This document shows positions 1-8,951 of a DNA stretch of 64,000 nucleotides, one piece after another (positions within the stretch are counted from its first letter, which is position 1; every line of letters starts with the position of its first letter). The notes below the pieces were generated by a model. It did no database searches. It worked only from the letters and a program-made list of their open reading frames with translations, and was not told the origin of the DNA. Both the position numbers and the translations under genes were made by a program. Source of the DNA: Bacteroides sp. (GTDB lineage Bacteria > Bacteroidota > Bacteroidia > Bacteroidales > Muribaculaceae); the NCBI GenBank assembly GCA_014801955.1, contig JAAVDE010000041.1, positions 1 to 64,000 on the forward strand, written 5' to 3'.

Positions 1-204
1 ACGACTTTTTGACATATGCAAATCTTTTCTTTCGCAAAATTTTTATGTTGTACAGCATATTTTCGGCAAAAACCATTCCCTCAAACAATTATGCAAGCAA
101 AAAAGTTTTTGAGTTTAACTTTCTTTAACATTAATTCTACGGCGAGCCTCGCGATTTTCGGGCGAATTGGGCTTATTGGGCCTACTGGACTAATTGGGAA
201 AATT

Positions 205-259
205 GGGGTAATTTTGGGGTAATTTTGGGGTAATTTTGGGGTAATTTTGGGGTGATTTT
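205..259. repeat. 11-bp minisatellite, five units
   Basis: Five head-to-tail copies of the 11-bp unit GGGGTAATTTT; the last copy has a G for an A. Looser AATTGGG-type repeats precede it from about 165. It lies between the obgE terminator and the window edge, in about 260 bases with no convincing gene. Copy number may vary between strains by slippage. Confidence 0.9.
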
Positions 260-262
260 GCT

Positions 263-302
263 AAAAAAAGTGGCGACCCCGGGTGGAGCCGCCACTTTTT
301 TT
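263..302 (-). terminator. Intrinsic terminator of obgE
   Basis: A perfect 13-bp stem (263-275 with 290-302) has GTGGCG/CGCCAC at its core and seven A/T pairs at its base, so it can end transcription in either direction. It starts 13 nt past the obgE stop codon, which supports a role as the end of that transcript. Confidence 0.85.
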
Positions 303-315
303 GATTTTTTCGCTA

Positions 316-1476
316 TTATTCTGCGTCGTCGAAGTCGAAATCATCGTCGAAATCGAACTCTTCGTCGTCAGTTTCGGAGTCGTCGGGAGCCATCGCCTCG
401 AATTCGAGGGCGTCTTCGTCGGCAACACGGTGGTGGCCGTCGAGCGCACGATGGGTGATTGACTGCGCAAGCAGCTGGTTCGCCTCGGAGGTGATTTCGG
501 CCCAAAGCATGTCTTTGAGCTGCTGGATGCCCATGCCGGTTACTGCTGACAGGAATACATGAGGCACACCCTCGGGGAGCGTCGGCTCGATTTCGGCGAT
601 AAGCTCATCGTCGAGCATATCGCACTTGGAAATGGCCAGCACCCTGGGCTTATCGGCCAAATCGGGGTTAAACTCGGTTAGCTCACGCTGAAGGATTTCG
701 TATTGCTCGGAGATATTGTCGGCATCGGCAGGCACCATGAACAGCAACACGGCGTTGCGCTCAATATGGCGAAGGAAGCGCAATCCGAGTCCGCGCCCTT
801 CCGACGCGCCTTCGATAATGCCGGGAATGTCGGCCATGACGAACGAGCGGTTGTCGCGATACGATACGATGCCCAACTGAGGCTCCATCGTCGTGAACGG
901 ATAGTCGGCGATTTTCGGCTTAGCCGCCGACACTGCCGAAAGCAGCGTTGACTTGCCCGCATTCGGGAAACCGACCAGACCAACGTCGGCCAGCAGCTTC
1001 AGCTCCAGAACAACGGTGCGCTCCAATGCCGGTTCGCCGGGCTGCGCATAGCGCGGAGTGCGGTTGGTCGAAGTTGCGAAATGCCAGTTGCCCAGACCTC
1101 CGCGGCCTCCTTTGAGCAAAACGATTTCCTGACCGTCGTCGGTCACTTCGGTGATATACTCGCCGGTTTCGGCGTCGAACACAACGGTGCCACACGGAAC
1201 TTCGATGATTCTGTCCTCGCCATCCTTGCCGAACGAGCGGCCTGCACCACCCGATTCGCCATTGGTGGCGAAAATATGGCGCTGATACTTGAGCGGGAGC
1301 AGCGTCCACATGTTGCGGTTGCCACGAAGAATAACGGAACCGCCCTTGCCGCCGTCGCCGCCGTCGGGACCGCCTTTAGGAACATATTTCGCACGATGGA
1401 AGTGTCGGGAACCGGCGCCGCCCTTTCCCGAGCGGCACTGGATTTTAACGTAGTCTATAAAATTGGAGTCTGCCAT
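316..1476 (-). CDS. obgE: GTPase Obg/CgtA
   Basis: Ribosome-associated GTPase involved in late 50S assembly and stringent-response signalling. The 386-residue protein has the glycine-rich Obg fold (about 1-160), then the G domain: P-loop GFPNAGKST at 169-177, DIPG at 216-219, SKCD in the G4 position at 283-286 (NKxD is more usual), and SA at 310. The C-terminus (about 355-386) is an acidic tail made mostly of Asp, Glu and Phe, as in several Obg proteins. The start fits the family N-terminus (FIDYVKI...GKGG). Although downstream of the SusCD-lipoprotein genes, it has its own promoter in the 48-nt gap and its own terminator, so it is probably transcribed separately. The TAACTTTG box is so close to the ATG that the mRNA is probably leaderless or nearly so. 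Confidence 0.97.
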   Translation of the reverse strand: MADSNFIDYVKIQCRSGKGGAGSRHFHRAKYVPKGGPDGGDGGKGGSVILRGNRNMWTLLPLKYQRHIFATNGESGGAGRSFGKDGEDRIIEVPCGTVVFDAETGEYITEVTDDGQEIVLLKGGRGGLGNWHFATSTNRTPRYAQPGEPALERTVVLELKLLADVGLVGFPNAGKSTLLSAVSAAKPKIADYPFTTMEPQLGIVSYRDNRSFVMADIPGIIEGASEGRGLGLRFLRHIERNAVLLFMVPADADNISEQYEILQRELTEFNPDLADKPRVLAISKCDMLDDELIAEIEPTLPEGVPHVFLSAVTGMGIQQLKDMLWAEITSEANQLLAQSITHRALDGHHRVADEDALEFEAMAPDDSETDDEEFDFDDDFDFDDAE

Positions 1477-1484
1477 GATTCTTG

Positions 1485-1515
1485 CAAAGTTACAATTAAT
1501 TTTTCACACTTGCAA
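1485..1515 (-). promoter_or_regulatory. obgE promoter
   Basis: On the minus strand, TTG (1513-1515) is followed after 20 nt by TAACTTTG (1485-1492), a good Bacteroidota -33/-7 pair. Only eight bases separate the -7 box from the obgE ATG. Confidence 0.8.
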
Positions 1516-1524
1516 TTTTCTTTA

Positions 1525-2475
1525 TCAGAAACCGCCGGACAGACGCCGGATGTGTTTACTATTATTTATGAACGCGCGCGCGTGAGTGGCCGGTACATCC
1601 GGCACAACTTCGGCAGAGCCGTCGAGCTGAAAGGTTTCGTTGCCGTAGCCAAACACTCCCGCATCACAATAATAGATGAGGTTCAGCGTGAACGTGCCGG
1701 TTTCGGCGTCGAAAGTGCTGAGGTTCTTGGCTGATGCGTCGCCGTTGTAGATATACAGGCTCGAAACCGAAATCATTCCGTAGTCGGCATCTTCCATGAA
1801 GTCCTGCTCGGGCACGGTCAGGGTCTTACCGCCATCGGCGGAGGTGAAGTGCAGGAAAGTCGACCAGCTGTCGGGGTCATCATAGTCATCAAGCCACTGC
1901 AGCTGAAACTGAACGTTGTTGCTGTTCGACTCATTAGAGCGCGAAATCAGCCGGACAGGATATTCATCGCCCTGGAGCAGCAGCGAGAACTGATAGGTGC
2001 CTACCCCATCTTCGCTGCCAAAAGGCATCCATTCCGACCAGTTGGCGCGGCAAATCGTTACCTGCGTCGAGCTAATGGCATATTGATTGGCGCTGAGTTC
2101 GCTAACGGCGATATTGAGTTCATAGTCCGTTCCTTCGACGAGCGATTCGCCATTGAAGGTAATCTCAACAGGCGCCGAGACGCTGCCTGCCGGAATCACA
2201 ACCTCGGCCGGCACGGAAAACAGCTCCGACGGATCGGTCGTTTCCAGCTCAACGCGCTGCTCGCCCGCCGCCTCGCTCTTGGGGCGGAAAAGCTCAACAA
2301 CCACTGAATTGACGCCATCTTCGACCTCAAACGCTTCGGCGCTGCGCGCAAAATAGACGCGCTGACCGGCAACCGTTGGGTCCGACGGCTGATACTGGGG
2401 TTCGGACTTGCCGTCGCAGGCGCCGAGGCCGATAACGGCCATGAGCGCTGCGGGAATATATGCTGCTAATTTCAT
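1525..2475 (-). CDS. SusCD-associated surface lipoprotein, Calx-beta-like
   Basis: A 316-residue lipoprotein of unassigned function. The signal peptide ends in a lipobox with Cys20 (IGLGAC). Residues about 40-140 are beta-rich and resemble a Calx-beta/DUF4843-like domain (a pattern of EVEDG.., then VPAEVVIPAGS, then EGTDYELNIAVSEL). The C-terminal half holds YQF, WSTFLHF and TFTLNLIYYC strands. It lies 26 bp after the SusD gene in the same operon, the position where SusE/SusF-like or other substrate-binding lipoproteins are usually found. I infer a surface-exposed accessory of the SusCD pair; the ligand cannot be told from sequence. Confidence 0.8.
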   Translation of the reverse strand: MKLAAYIPAALMAVIGLGACDGKSEPQYQPSDPTVAGQRVYFARSAEAFEVEDGVNSVVVELFRPKSEAAGEQRVELETTDPSELFSVPAEVVIPAGSVSAPVEITFNGESLVEGTDYELNIAVSELSANQYAISSTQVTICRANWSEWMPFGSEDGVGTYQFSLLLQGDEYPVRLISRSNESNSNNVQFQLQWLDDYDDPDSWSTFLHFTSADGGKTLTVPEQDFMEDADYGMISVSSLYIYNGDASAKNLSTFDAETGTFTLNLIYYCDAGVFGYGNETFQLDGSAEVVPDVPATHARAFINNSKHIRRLSGGF

Positions 2476-2501
2476 AATGTTCTACTGGCTTTATATTTTT
2501 C

Positions 2502-4112
2502 TTAGTAAACAATATCTTGAACGGGGCTGGGCTGAGGCACGGGCGGGTTGTTGGCGCCGCTGGTAAAGAGCTTGTTACCGTTGATTTCGAGGTTAGGGAT
2601 GGGGAGGATGAAAATCTGGTCGTCGGCCGGAATATTGTAGCAATAATTCGGTTCGAAGCCGCCGCCGACGCGGTCGCAGCCCTTGTGGAGACGCAGGTAG
2701 TCGAAATAGATTCGGCCTTCGCCAAAGAGTTCTACCCGACGCTGGCGGAAGCACTCTTCCTGCACCTCGGCAGCCGACGAGCCCACGCTGAACGCAGGGT
2801 CGCGATACTGATTCACGAACGAGGTCAAAAGCGCCGCGCCGTTGCCGCCGGCCATCGCAGTGGCTTCGGCCTCGATGAGATACATTTCTTCAACGCGCAT
2901 CAGAGGAACGTCAGAGGCGTTCTGGGTAGTGCCGACCACGCCCTGATACGGTGCGAACTTCACCTGCGTAAAGGCCGGCGCACCCTGGCGGGCGCAATAT
3001 GCGGCCTGCTGTTCCGTCAGGTTCTCGCTCTGACCGTCGGCGTCGAGGAACCAGCCGCGGCGCACGTCGGTTTCAGGAATCTCGCCAAACAGCTTGCGGT
3101 TAATGCCGCGCCAAGCGCCGACGGATGCGTAGCCGTAGTTGAGCGAACCCATGTGTGACGGAAAGTTGCAAATGCCGGTCAGAACGACTTCGTCGGACTC
3201 GGAGATGGCAATGCCCCACATCCAGTTAGCGGCGTCGATTGAATTGAAACCGGGCATGGCGGCCTCGGCCATAGTCAGCGGACGGCCGGCAAATGCGTCA
3301 ATAGCGTCGCGGGCATCGGTGGCCGCGTCGGCCCACTGCTCTTTGACCAGATTGACGCGGGCGCGGAGGCCATAGGCCGTTGCGAGCGAAACGAAGCGCT
3401 TGGGCTTATTTTCCAACACTTGCTCGGGGCGGATTCCGCTGGCCGAGATGAGTTCGATTGCGCGGTCGAGGTCGGATGAAATCAGGTCGTAGACCTGCTC
3501 GACGGTTGCGCGTGGAGTGCCGTTGCGCAGCACCTCCTCCTGGTTCTTTTCAGTAATCAGCATTACGCACGCGTCGGACTCATGGCCAACATAGGGGAAC
3601 TGAAACAGCTGCGCCAGAGTGAAGTAGGCATTCGCGCGCATTGCCAGCGCCTGGCCCAGATAGAACTGAACGGTCGGATCGGTCGTGTCGGCGTTGATGT
3701 CGCCGATAGCCGTGTTGCAGGCCAGAATCTGGTTATAGTTATACTGCCAGGCCATGCGGCTGGCATAGCTGTTGGTGTTGCAGTCGCTGAACGCCATGAA
3801 GGTGCGGAAATGGTTATAGCCGGAGAAGGTCGAAACCATGTCGGCGGTTCGGCAGTCCAGGCCCAGCATAAGAGCCGGAATACCGAAGTCGCTGTGGATT
3901 TCCTGGCCGAAAGCCTGATCCCAGGTTGAAAACAGGGCGGCGATGCCTGCGATGCCGGCCTGGGTCAGCGCCGGGTTCTGCTCCTTTGCGTCTACTTTCT
4001 GCTCCTCGGTCAGGTTGGAGTTCATGGGAATGGTGTCCATGTCGTAGCAGCCGTTGAGGGTCGCCGCCAGGGCGATGCCGGCCAAAGCGAGGCCGATATA
4101 TTTTGATTTCAT
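2502..4112 (-). CDS. SusD/RagB family nutrient-binding lipoprotein
   Basis: Surface lipoprotein that forms the lid of a SusC transporter and captures glycans or peptides. It has 536 residues with a lipobox at Cys22 (ATLNGC). It shows the SusD layout: an N-terminal segment with the conserved NAAIGDIN-like region, TPR helices (LGQALAMRANAYFTLAQLFQFPYVG is the family hallmark region), and a C-terminal SusD domain in which RRVELFGEGRIYFDYLR and the final IPIPNLEINGN are typical. It follows susC by 27 bp. No glycoside hydrolase, peptidase or sensor lies nearby, so the substrate is unknown. Confidence 0.95.
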   Translation of the reverse strand: MKSKYIGLALAGIALAATLNGCYDMDTIPMNSNLTEEQKVDAKEQNPALTQAGIAGIAALFSTWDQAFGQEIHSDFGIPALMLGLDCRTADMVSTFSGYNHFRTFMAFSDCNTNSYASRMAWQYNYNQILACNTAIGDINADTTDPTVQFYLGQALAMRANAYFTLAQLFQFPYVGHESDACVMLITEKNQEEVLRNGTPRATVEQVYDLISSDLDRAIELISASGIRPEQVLENKPKRFVSLATAYGLRARVNLVKEQWADAATDARDAIDAFAGRPLTMAEAAMPGFNSIDAANWMWGIAISESDEVVLTGICNFPSHMGSLNYGYASVGAWRGINRKLFGEIPETDVRRGWFLDADGQSENLTEQQAAYCARQGAPAFTQVKFAPYQGVVGTTQNASDVPLMRVEEMYLIEAEATAMAGGNGAALLTSFVNQYRDPAFSVGSSAAEVQEECFRQRRVELFGEGRIYFDYLRLHKGCDRVGGGFEPNYCYNIPADDQIFILPIPNLEINGNKLFTSGANNPPVPQPSPVQDIVY

Positions 4113-4139
4113 AGTTGTTTGAGCGGATGAATTAAGTTA

Positions 4140-7100
4140 TTAGAATTGAATGCGGATGCCGCCGGAAATGGTTCGGATAGGCGAATAAGTCGAGTTGTCG
4201 GAGTTAACGTAGCCCTGGCGCGGGTCGAGGCCGCGGCGCTTGGTCCAGAGGGCAACGTTTTCGGCGGCGCCATAAATTCGCAGGCTCTCGATGCCGACTG
4301 CTTTAGTCCACTTGGAGGGCAGAGTGTAGCCCAGCGTAATGTTGTTGAGCGAAAGGAAATTGCTCGAAACCAGGAAGCGGTCGCTGGTGGAGTTGGTATA
4401 GGTGTCGGCGCTGTTCAGGCGGGGAACGTCGGTATCGGTGTTCTGCGGAGTCCAGGCCTGGAGCATATCAACGTGCCAGTTCTGGCCCAGGTTGTCGGCA
4501 GCGGCGGAGTGCATGAGGGCCTGATAGGTATAGTCTAGAATCCGGCCGCCTGCCTGATAGGCGAAGCTCATCGAAAAGTCGATTCCCTTGAAGTAGAGGT
4601 TGGTTCCGAAACCGCCGTAGACCTTAGGCATGATATTGCCGGTTGCCTTGCGCGATTCGGCAATGCCCTTGGCCGGGTTGCCGGCATAAGCGTCGTCCCA
4701 GTTGGTCGTAGTGAACTGCTTCGAGGTGATTTCGGGGTGGGCATTCATCCATTCGTCGGTATATTCGGCGCGATAGAGAGCCTGGCCCGTTGTCTTATCA
4801 ACTCCGGCATACTGCACCAGATAGAGGTTATACATCGATTCGCCTTCGCGGAACACGCGGTTGCCCGTTTGCCACTGGCCATCCTTGACCAGGTCCTTCG
4901 GCAGTCGGATAACACGGTTGCCGGCGGTTGTCAGGTTTGCGTTAACGCTCCACGAAAAGTCCTTTGAATTGAAAATATTATAGTTCAACTCGATTTCAAC
5001 GCCATAGTTGCGCATCGAACCAACGTTGGTCGGATAGCTCGAATAGCCGAGCGAGGCGGGAGCCGGAAGGAAGAAGAGCATGTCGGAAACCTGGCGCTGA
5101 TAGTACTCGATCGAGCCGTCGAGCTTGCCCTGCCAGAGGCTGAACTCAAAGCCGGCGTTGAGCGAATTGGAGGTTTCCCAGGTAATATCGCGGTTGCCTT
5201 TATAAACGAGGGTTGCGTCGGTCCAAACGCCGTTGGCGCCCGTTACCTGGAACTGGTCGGCCCAGGCATAATAGTAGCGCGACTCAGCGCCGAGGTTATC
5301 GTTGCCGTTCTGGCCGAACGACGCCTTGATTTTCAGTTGGTCGAGCCAGTCAACGTCCATCATGAACGCCTCCTTGGCCATGTCCCAGGCGCCCGACACC
5401 GAGAAGAAGTTACCCCAGCGGTGGCCCGGAGCGAAACGCGACGAAGCGTCGCGGCGATAGGAAGCATGGAAGAAATAGCGGCCGTCGTAGTTATACTTTG
5501 CGCGGGCAAAAATGCCGCGGGTGGTGTAGTCGATGTCGCGGCCGCCGCCGGTGTCGCGCATGTCAATAGTGTTCGAAACGTTCCAGCCGTCGGGAACATA
5601 GAGGTTATAGCCCACGCCATAGAGCTTCTCCGACTTGAGGTTATAGGTTTCATAGCCGACCATGAGGTCCATGTTGTGCTTATCGGCGAAAGTGCGGTTA
5701 TACATTGCCATTGCCTGGAGGTTGACCGAGCGGGAATGGGTCGTTGCCTGCTGGGCCGAGCCGCCCGATTCAGCCGACTGGCCATAGAAGGGGTTGCCAA
5801 CGAGGTGGGCGCGGTCGGAGCTCATCCAATAGCCGGCGTTGCCAACGATTGTGAGGCCGGCCAAGGGAGTCAGCGTAACGTTCCACTTGCCGTCGAAAAT
5901 ATCCGACAGATACTCCGACTTGTCATAGGCCAGCTTGCCGGCGGGGTTTGACAGGCTCAGCCAGTTGCGGCTGCGATAGGGAGCGGTGCTGTTAGTGCCG
6001 TAGTCATAGATGGGCAGGCCATAGTTGCTGTCGATCAGAACCTTGCCGGCAGCGTCGCGAACAAAAATCGGATAAACCGGTGCGATCTGGTTAACTACGA
6101 AAAACGCGTTGGCCGACGAAGTTGCCGCATCCAGGTCATTATCGCCCGGATAGTCGCTGCGGGTGTTGGTGTAGCTCATCGTGGTTCCGATTTTCAACCA
6201 GGGTTTGGCCTGATAGTCAACCGTTGCACGGGTCGACAGGCGGTTAAACGACGAATTGCGGATAACACCCTCGTCGCCCAGGTAGCTGGCGGCGGCATAG
6301 TATTTGATTTTATCGGTGCCGCCGCTGACGCTCAGCGAATAATCCTGGCGCAGACCGGTGCGGAGCGTATTATCGGCCCAGTTGTCGGGAGTGTAGAAAT
6401 AAGTGCCGTCGCTATAGCCGAGAGTGGCATTCGGATTCAGGCGACCGGCGCGGTTAAACAGAAACTCGCCCTCGGGGACATTATAGATCTGATAGCCGGT
6501 GGCGGTCAGCGCTGCAGCCGACGCCGTACGCCAGGCGCGGTCGGCGCTATAGCCGGGCGTAGCCGCATATTGGTTATAGAGGCCCTGATACATCATTTCG
6601 TAGTATTGAGCCGTTGACTTGATAACATTATAGTTAGGCACGCCGCGCATGTTGGCGCCCCAGCGGGCATCGAACGAAATCTTGGCCGTGCCTTCGGCGC
6701 CGCGTTTGGTCGTTATTAAGACTACGCCGTTGGCGCCTCGCGCACCATAGAGAGCGGTCGAGGCGGCATCTTTCAGAACCGTCATCGACTCGATTTCCGA
6801 CGAAGCGAGGTCGGAGATAGCGCCGTCGTAGGGAACGCCGTCAACAACATAGAGGGGGTCTTGCGACGCATTGATCGAACCTACGCCGCGGATTCTCAAC
6901 TTCGGCGAGCCGCCGGGGCGACCGTCGGAGCTGAGCGTCTGAACGCCGGCAACCTTGCCCTGGAGCACCGAAGTAACCGACGTTGCCAACGCATCGGCAA
7001 TCTGGTCGGCCTTAACGACCGAAGCCGAACCGGTGAACTCGGCTCGCTTCGCAGTTCCGTAGGCAACAACCATAACTTCGTCGAGGCGATTCTCGCCGGT

Positions 7101-7391
7101 CGACAGATAAACGACTACCTTGCCGTCGGCAATCGCAACGTGCTTAGTCTGATAACCAACATACGATACCTGCAGCTCGGTGCAAGACTCCGGCACTTCG
7201 AGCGAAAAATTACCATCGAGGTCCGTTGCCGTGCCCTGGCCGCTGCCCTTGGGGAGCGGCATCACCGTAGCGCCGATCAGCGGCTCATCATCACCCTCTG
7301 CCAGCACCGTGCCGGTCACCGTTCGGTTGGCGGCCACTGCATAGGCCGAGCAAATCACGCTGGCCACAAAAAACAATAAAAACTTTTTCAT
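4140..7391 (-). CDS. SusC/RagA family TonB-linked outer-membrane transporter
   Basis: TonB-dependent receptor of 1083 residues. Order: signal peptide (about 1-20), a CarboxypepD_reg-like beta-sandwich (about 23-100, with GTVLAEGDDEPLIGATV), a TonB-box/plug region starting at DEVMVVAYGT (about 103), the SusC signatures LYVVDGVPYDG and ALYGARGANGVVLITTKRG, and a 22-strand barrel ending in the C-terminal aromatic motif GGIRIQF. There is no STN secretin domain, so transduction to an anti-sigma factor is not expected. First gene of the susC-susD-lipoprotein operon. Confidence 0.96.
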   Translation of the reverse strand: MKKFLLFFVASVICSAYAVAANRTVTGTVLAEGDDEPLIGATVMPLPKGSGQGTATDLDGNFSLEVPESCTELQVSYVGYQTKHVAIADGKVVVYLSTGENRLDEVMVVAYGTAKRAEFTGSASVVKADQIADALATSVTSVLQGKVAGVQTLSSDGRPGGSPKLRIRGVGSINASQDPLYVVDGVPYDGAISDLASSEIESMTVLKDAASTALYGARGANGVVLITTKRGAEGTAKISFDARWGANMRGVPNYNVIKSTAQYYEMMYQGLYNQYAATPGYSADRAWRTASAAALTATGYQIYNVPEGEFLFNRAGRLNPNATLGYSDGTYFYTPDNWADNTLRTGLRQDYSLSVSGGTDKIKYYAAASYLGDEGVIRNSSFNRLSTRATVDYQAKPWLKIGTTMSYTNTRSDYPGDNDLDAATSSANAFFVVNQIAPVYPIFVRDAAGKVLIDSNYGLPIYDYGTNSTAPYRSRNWLSLSNPAGKLAYDKSEYLSDIFDGKWNVTLTPLAGLTIVGNAGYWMSSDRAHLVGNPFYGQSAESGGSAQQATTHSRSVNLQAMAMYNRTFADKHNMDLMVGYETYNLKSEKLYGVGYNLYVPDGWNVSNTIDMRDTGGGRDIDYTTRGIFARAKYNYDGRYFFHASYRRDASSRFAPGHRWGNFFSVSGAWDMAKEAFMMDVDWLDQLKIKASFGQNGNDNLGAESRYYYAWADQFQVTGANGVWTDATLVYKGNRDITWETSNSLNAGFEFSLWQGKLDGSIEYYQRQVSDMLFFLPAPASLGYSSYPTNVGSMRNYGVEIELNYNIFNSKDFSWSVNANLTTAGNRVIRLPKDLVKDGQWQTGNRVFREGESMYNLYLVQYAGVDKTTGQALYRAEYTDEWMNAHPEITSKQFTTTNWDDAYAGNPAKGIAESRKATGNIMPKVYGGFGTNLYFKGIDFSMSFAYQAGGRILDYTYQALMHSAAADNLGQNWHVDMLQAWTPQNTDTDVPRLNSADTYTNSTSDRFLVSSNFLSLNNITLGYTLPSKWTKAVGIESLRIYGAAENVALWTKRRGLDPRQGYVNSDNSTYSPIRTISGGIRIQF

Positions 7392-7434
7392 TTATAAACA
7401 GTTAAAACGGAATTAAGTTAATGCGATTGAATCT

Positions 7435-7442
7435 CAAAAATA
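7435..7442 (-). promoter_or_regulatory. Putative susC operon promoter (-7 box)
   Basis: TATTTTTG on the minus strand matches TAnnTTTG and lies 43 nt upstream of the SusC start. No clear TTG box was found at the ideal distance, so the call is moderate. Confidence 0.5.
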
Positions 7443-7541
7443 GTTAATATTCAAAAAACTTTCTGAATATAAAACCCCGCCGGGCAGATTTTGTTCACTC
7501 GGCGGCAGCCCGAGGGCAAAAAAAGTCGCTGGCTTCAATAA

Positions 7542-7586
7542 GGTCGTTAGGGTCGTTAAGGACTTTAAGGTCTTTAAGGACTTTAG
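7542..7586. repeat. 9-bp minisatellite, five units
   Basis: Five tandem 9-bp units of the form GGTCGTTAG, GGTCGTTAA, GGACTTTAA, GGTCTTTAA and GGACTTTAG. They lie in the roughly 300-bp gap between the divergent susC and PD40 genes; the gap otherwise holds the two promoters and a 7-bp repeat tract. Confidence 0.85.
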
Positions 7587-7612
7587 GGGACTATGATTGG
7601 AGCGGAGGGCGG

Positions 7613-7640
7613 AATTGCTAATTACTAATTGCTAATTGAT
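7613..7640. repeat. 7-bp AATTGCT/AATTACT tandem repeat
   Basis: Four tandem 7-bp units (AATTGCT, AATTACT, AATTGCT, AATTGAT). The same unit on the opposite strand forms a five-unit tract at 18975-19009, so this is a dispersed short repeat family rather than a one-off. Confidence 0.8.
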
Positions 7641-7676
7641 TGGGGGGTGGGATTTGGAGAATTGGGAGAAAAGGCG

Positions 7677-7684
7677 TAAATTTG
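7677..7684 (+). promoter_or_regulatory. Promoter -7 box of the PD40 gene
   Basis: TAAATTTG matches TAnnTTTG and ends eight bases before the chosen ATG at 7693. The closeness argues that the upstream TTG codon at 7636 is not the start. Confidence 0.65.
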
Positions 7685-7692
7685 CGGAGATT

Positions 7693-8913
7693 ATGAAAGC
7701 TAAGTTGATTTTTGTAGCGTTAGGGTTGGCGCTGATGGCGCCGATGACGCAGGCGGCGAAGCGCCGAACGGTGAAGCCGAAGTTTACGACTGAGGAGCTG
7801 ATGGCTCAGGCTTCGCAGGCGTTTTTGGATTATGACGTGGCGTTGGCGAATGAGAAAATCGCGGCGCTGCGGGCCGATAAGAAGGCTGACCAGGAGGTCG
7901 TTGACGTTCTGGCCCGCCAGGTTGGACGCATGGATGAGATGATTCAGCGCGTTCAGGATGTTGCTATCATTGATTCGATTAACGTTGACCGCGAGGATTT
8001 TTTCCGTTATTATCGGCTGGCGCCGAGCGCCGGGCGGCTGATGGGCCGCGGTGAGCTGGCGCCGGAGCTGACGGCGGCGGAGGAGACCGTTGTGTTCACT
8101 CCGGAGGAGGGGTCGGTTATGATCTGGGGCACGGACGAGGGGCTGGTGGAGAGTCAGCGCCTGACGGACGGCTCGTGGGACGCGCCGCAGCCTCTGGGCG
8201 ATGCGGTCAACGCAGGCGGAGTTGCGAATTATCCGTTTTTGCTGGCCGACGGCACTACGCTTTATTTCGCCACGGATGGCGAAAATTCGCTCGGCGGCCT
8301 TGACCTTTATATTACGCAGCGCCAGCGCGACGGGTTTGCGTTGCCGCAGAATATGGGCATGCCGTATAATTCACCGTATGACGATTATATGTTGGCCATC
8401 GACGAGGAAACGGGCGCCGGCTGGTTTGCCACGGACCGCAATCAGTTGGGCAATATGGTTACGATTTATGTTTTCGTTCCGTCGGAAACGCGCGTGAATA
8501 TTAACGTTGACGCGCCGGACCTGGTTGAGCGGGCACGCATCGGGTCGCTGTCGTCGCCGCTGACTGCGGAGCAGCAGGCTCTGCTGGAGCGGATTGGCAA
8601 TATTGCCGAGGGGGTCGCGTTTGGCGATGCCGATACGACGCCGGATTTTGAGTTTACCCTGCCCGACGGGCGTGTTTACACGCGCTGGGATGATTTCAAG
8701 CAGCCTGCCGCGCGCCGGCTGATGGAGAACTACGTTGATGCTGCCGGGGAGTTTGATGCCGACCGGCAGGCGCTGGAGCGTTTGCGCCAACGCTATGCGG
8801 CGGGTTCGACCGATGCGGCGCAGGGGATTCTGAGGCTGGAAAAGAAGCTGCGCGCTTCGGGCCAGACGATGAAAAAGCTGGCTAATCAGGTTATTGAAGC
8901 CGAGTTGAATTAG
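7693..8913 (+). CDS. Periplasmic PD40 (WD40-like) repeat protein
   Basis: Exported protein of 406 residues. The start at 7693 gives a clean signal peptide (MKAKLIFVALGLALMAPMTQA); an in-frame TTG at 7636 would lie upstream of the promoter. Mid-protein segments such as VANYPFLLADGTTLYFATDG and LGGLDLYITQR are PD40/TolB-like propeller blades, but only a few can be seen. The N- and C-terminal parts are charged and helical. PD40 proteins of Bacteroidota often carry an OmpA domain; none is visible here. It is the first gene of a probable operon with the PAP2 fusion, 38 bp downstream. Role unknown. Confidence 0.8.
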   Translation: MKAKLIFVALGLALMAPMTQAAKRRTVKPKFTTEELMAQASQAFLDYDVALANEKIAALRADKKADQEVVDVLARQVGRMDEMIQRVQDVAIIDSINVDREDFFRYYRLAPSAGRLMGRGELAPELTAAEETVVFTPEEGSVMIWGTDEGLVESQRLTDGSWDAPQPLGDAVNAGGVANYPFLLADGTTLYFATDGENSLGGLDLYITQRQRDGFALPQNMGMPYNSPYDDYMLAIDEETGAGWFATDRNQLGNMVTIYVFVPSETRVNINVDAPDLVERARIGSLSSPLTAEQQALLERIGNIAEGVAFGDADTTPDFEFTLPDGRVYTRWDDFKQPAARRLMENYVDAAGEFDADRQALERLRQRYAAGSTDAAQGILRLEKKLRASGQTMKKLANQVIEAELN

Positions 8914-8951
8914 GAATCACCCACATACAAAAAAATACAGTGTAATCGCGT

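Noticed and set aside
16..222. 68-codon frame upstream of the minisatellite
   Set aside because: Low-complexity end made by the repeat, no homology features, no promoter; composition of a chance frame.
205..259. CRISPR-like array
   Set aside because: Unit is 11 bp with no spacers; a simple tandem repeat. No other array-like pattern was seen.
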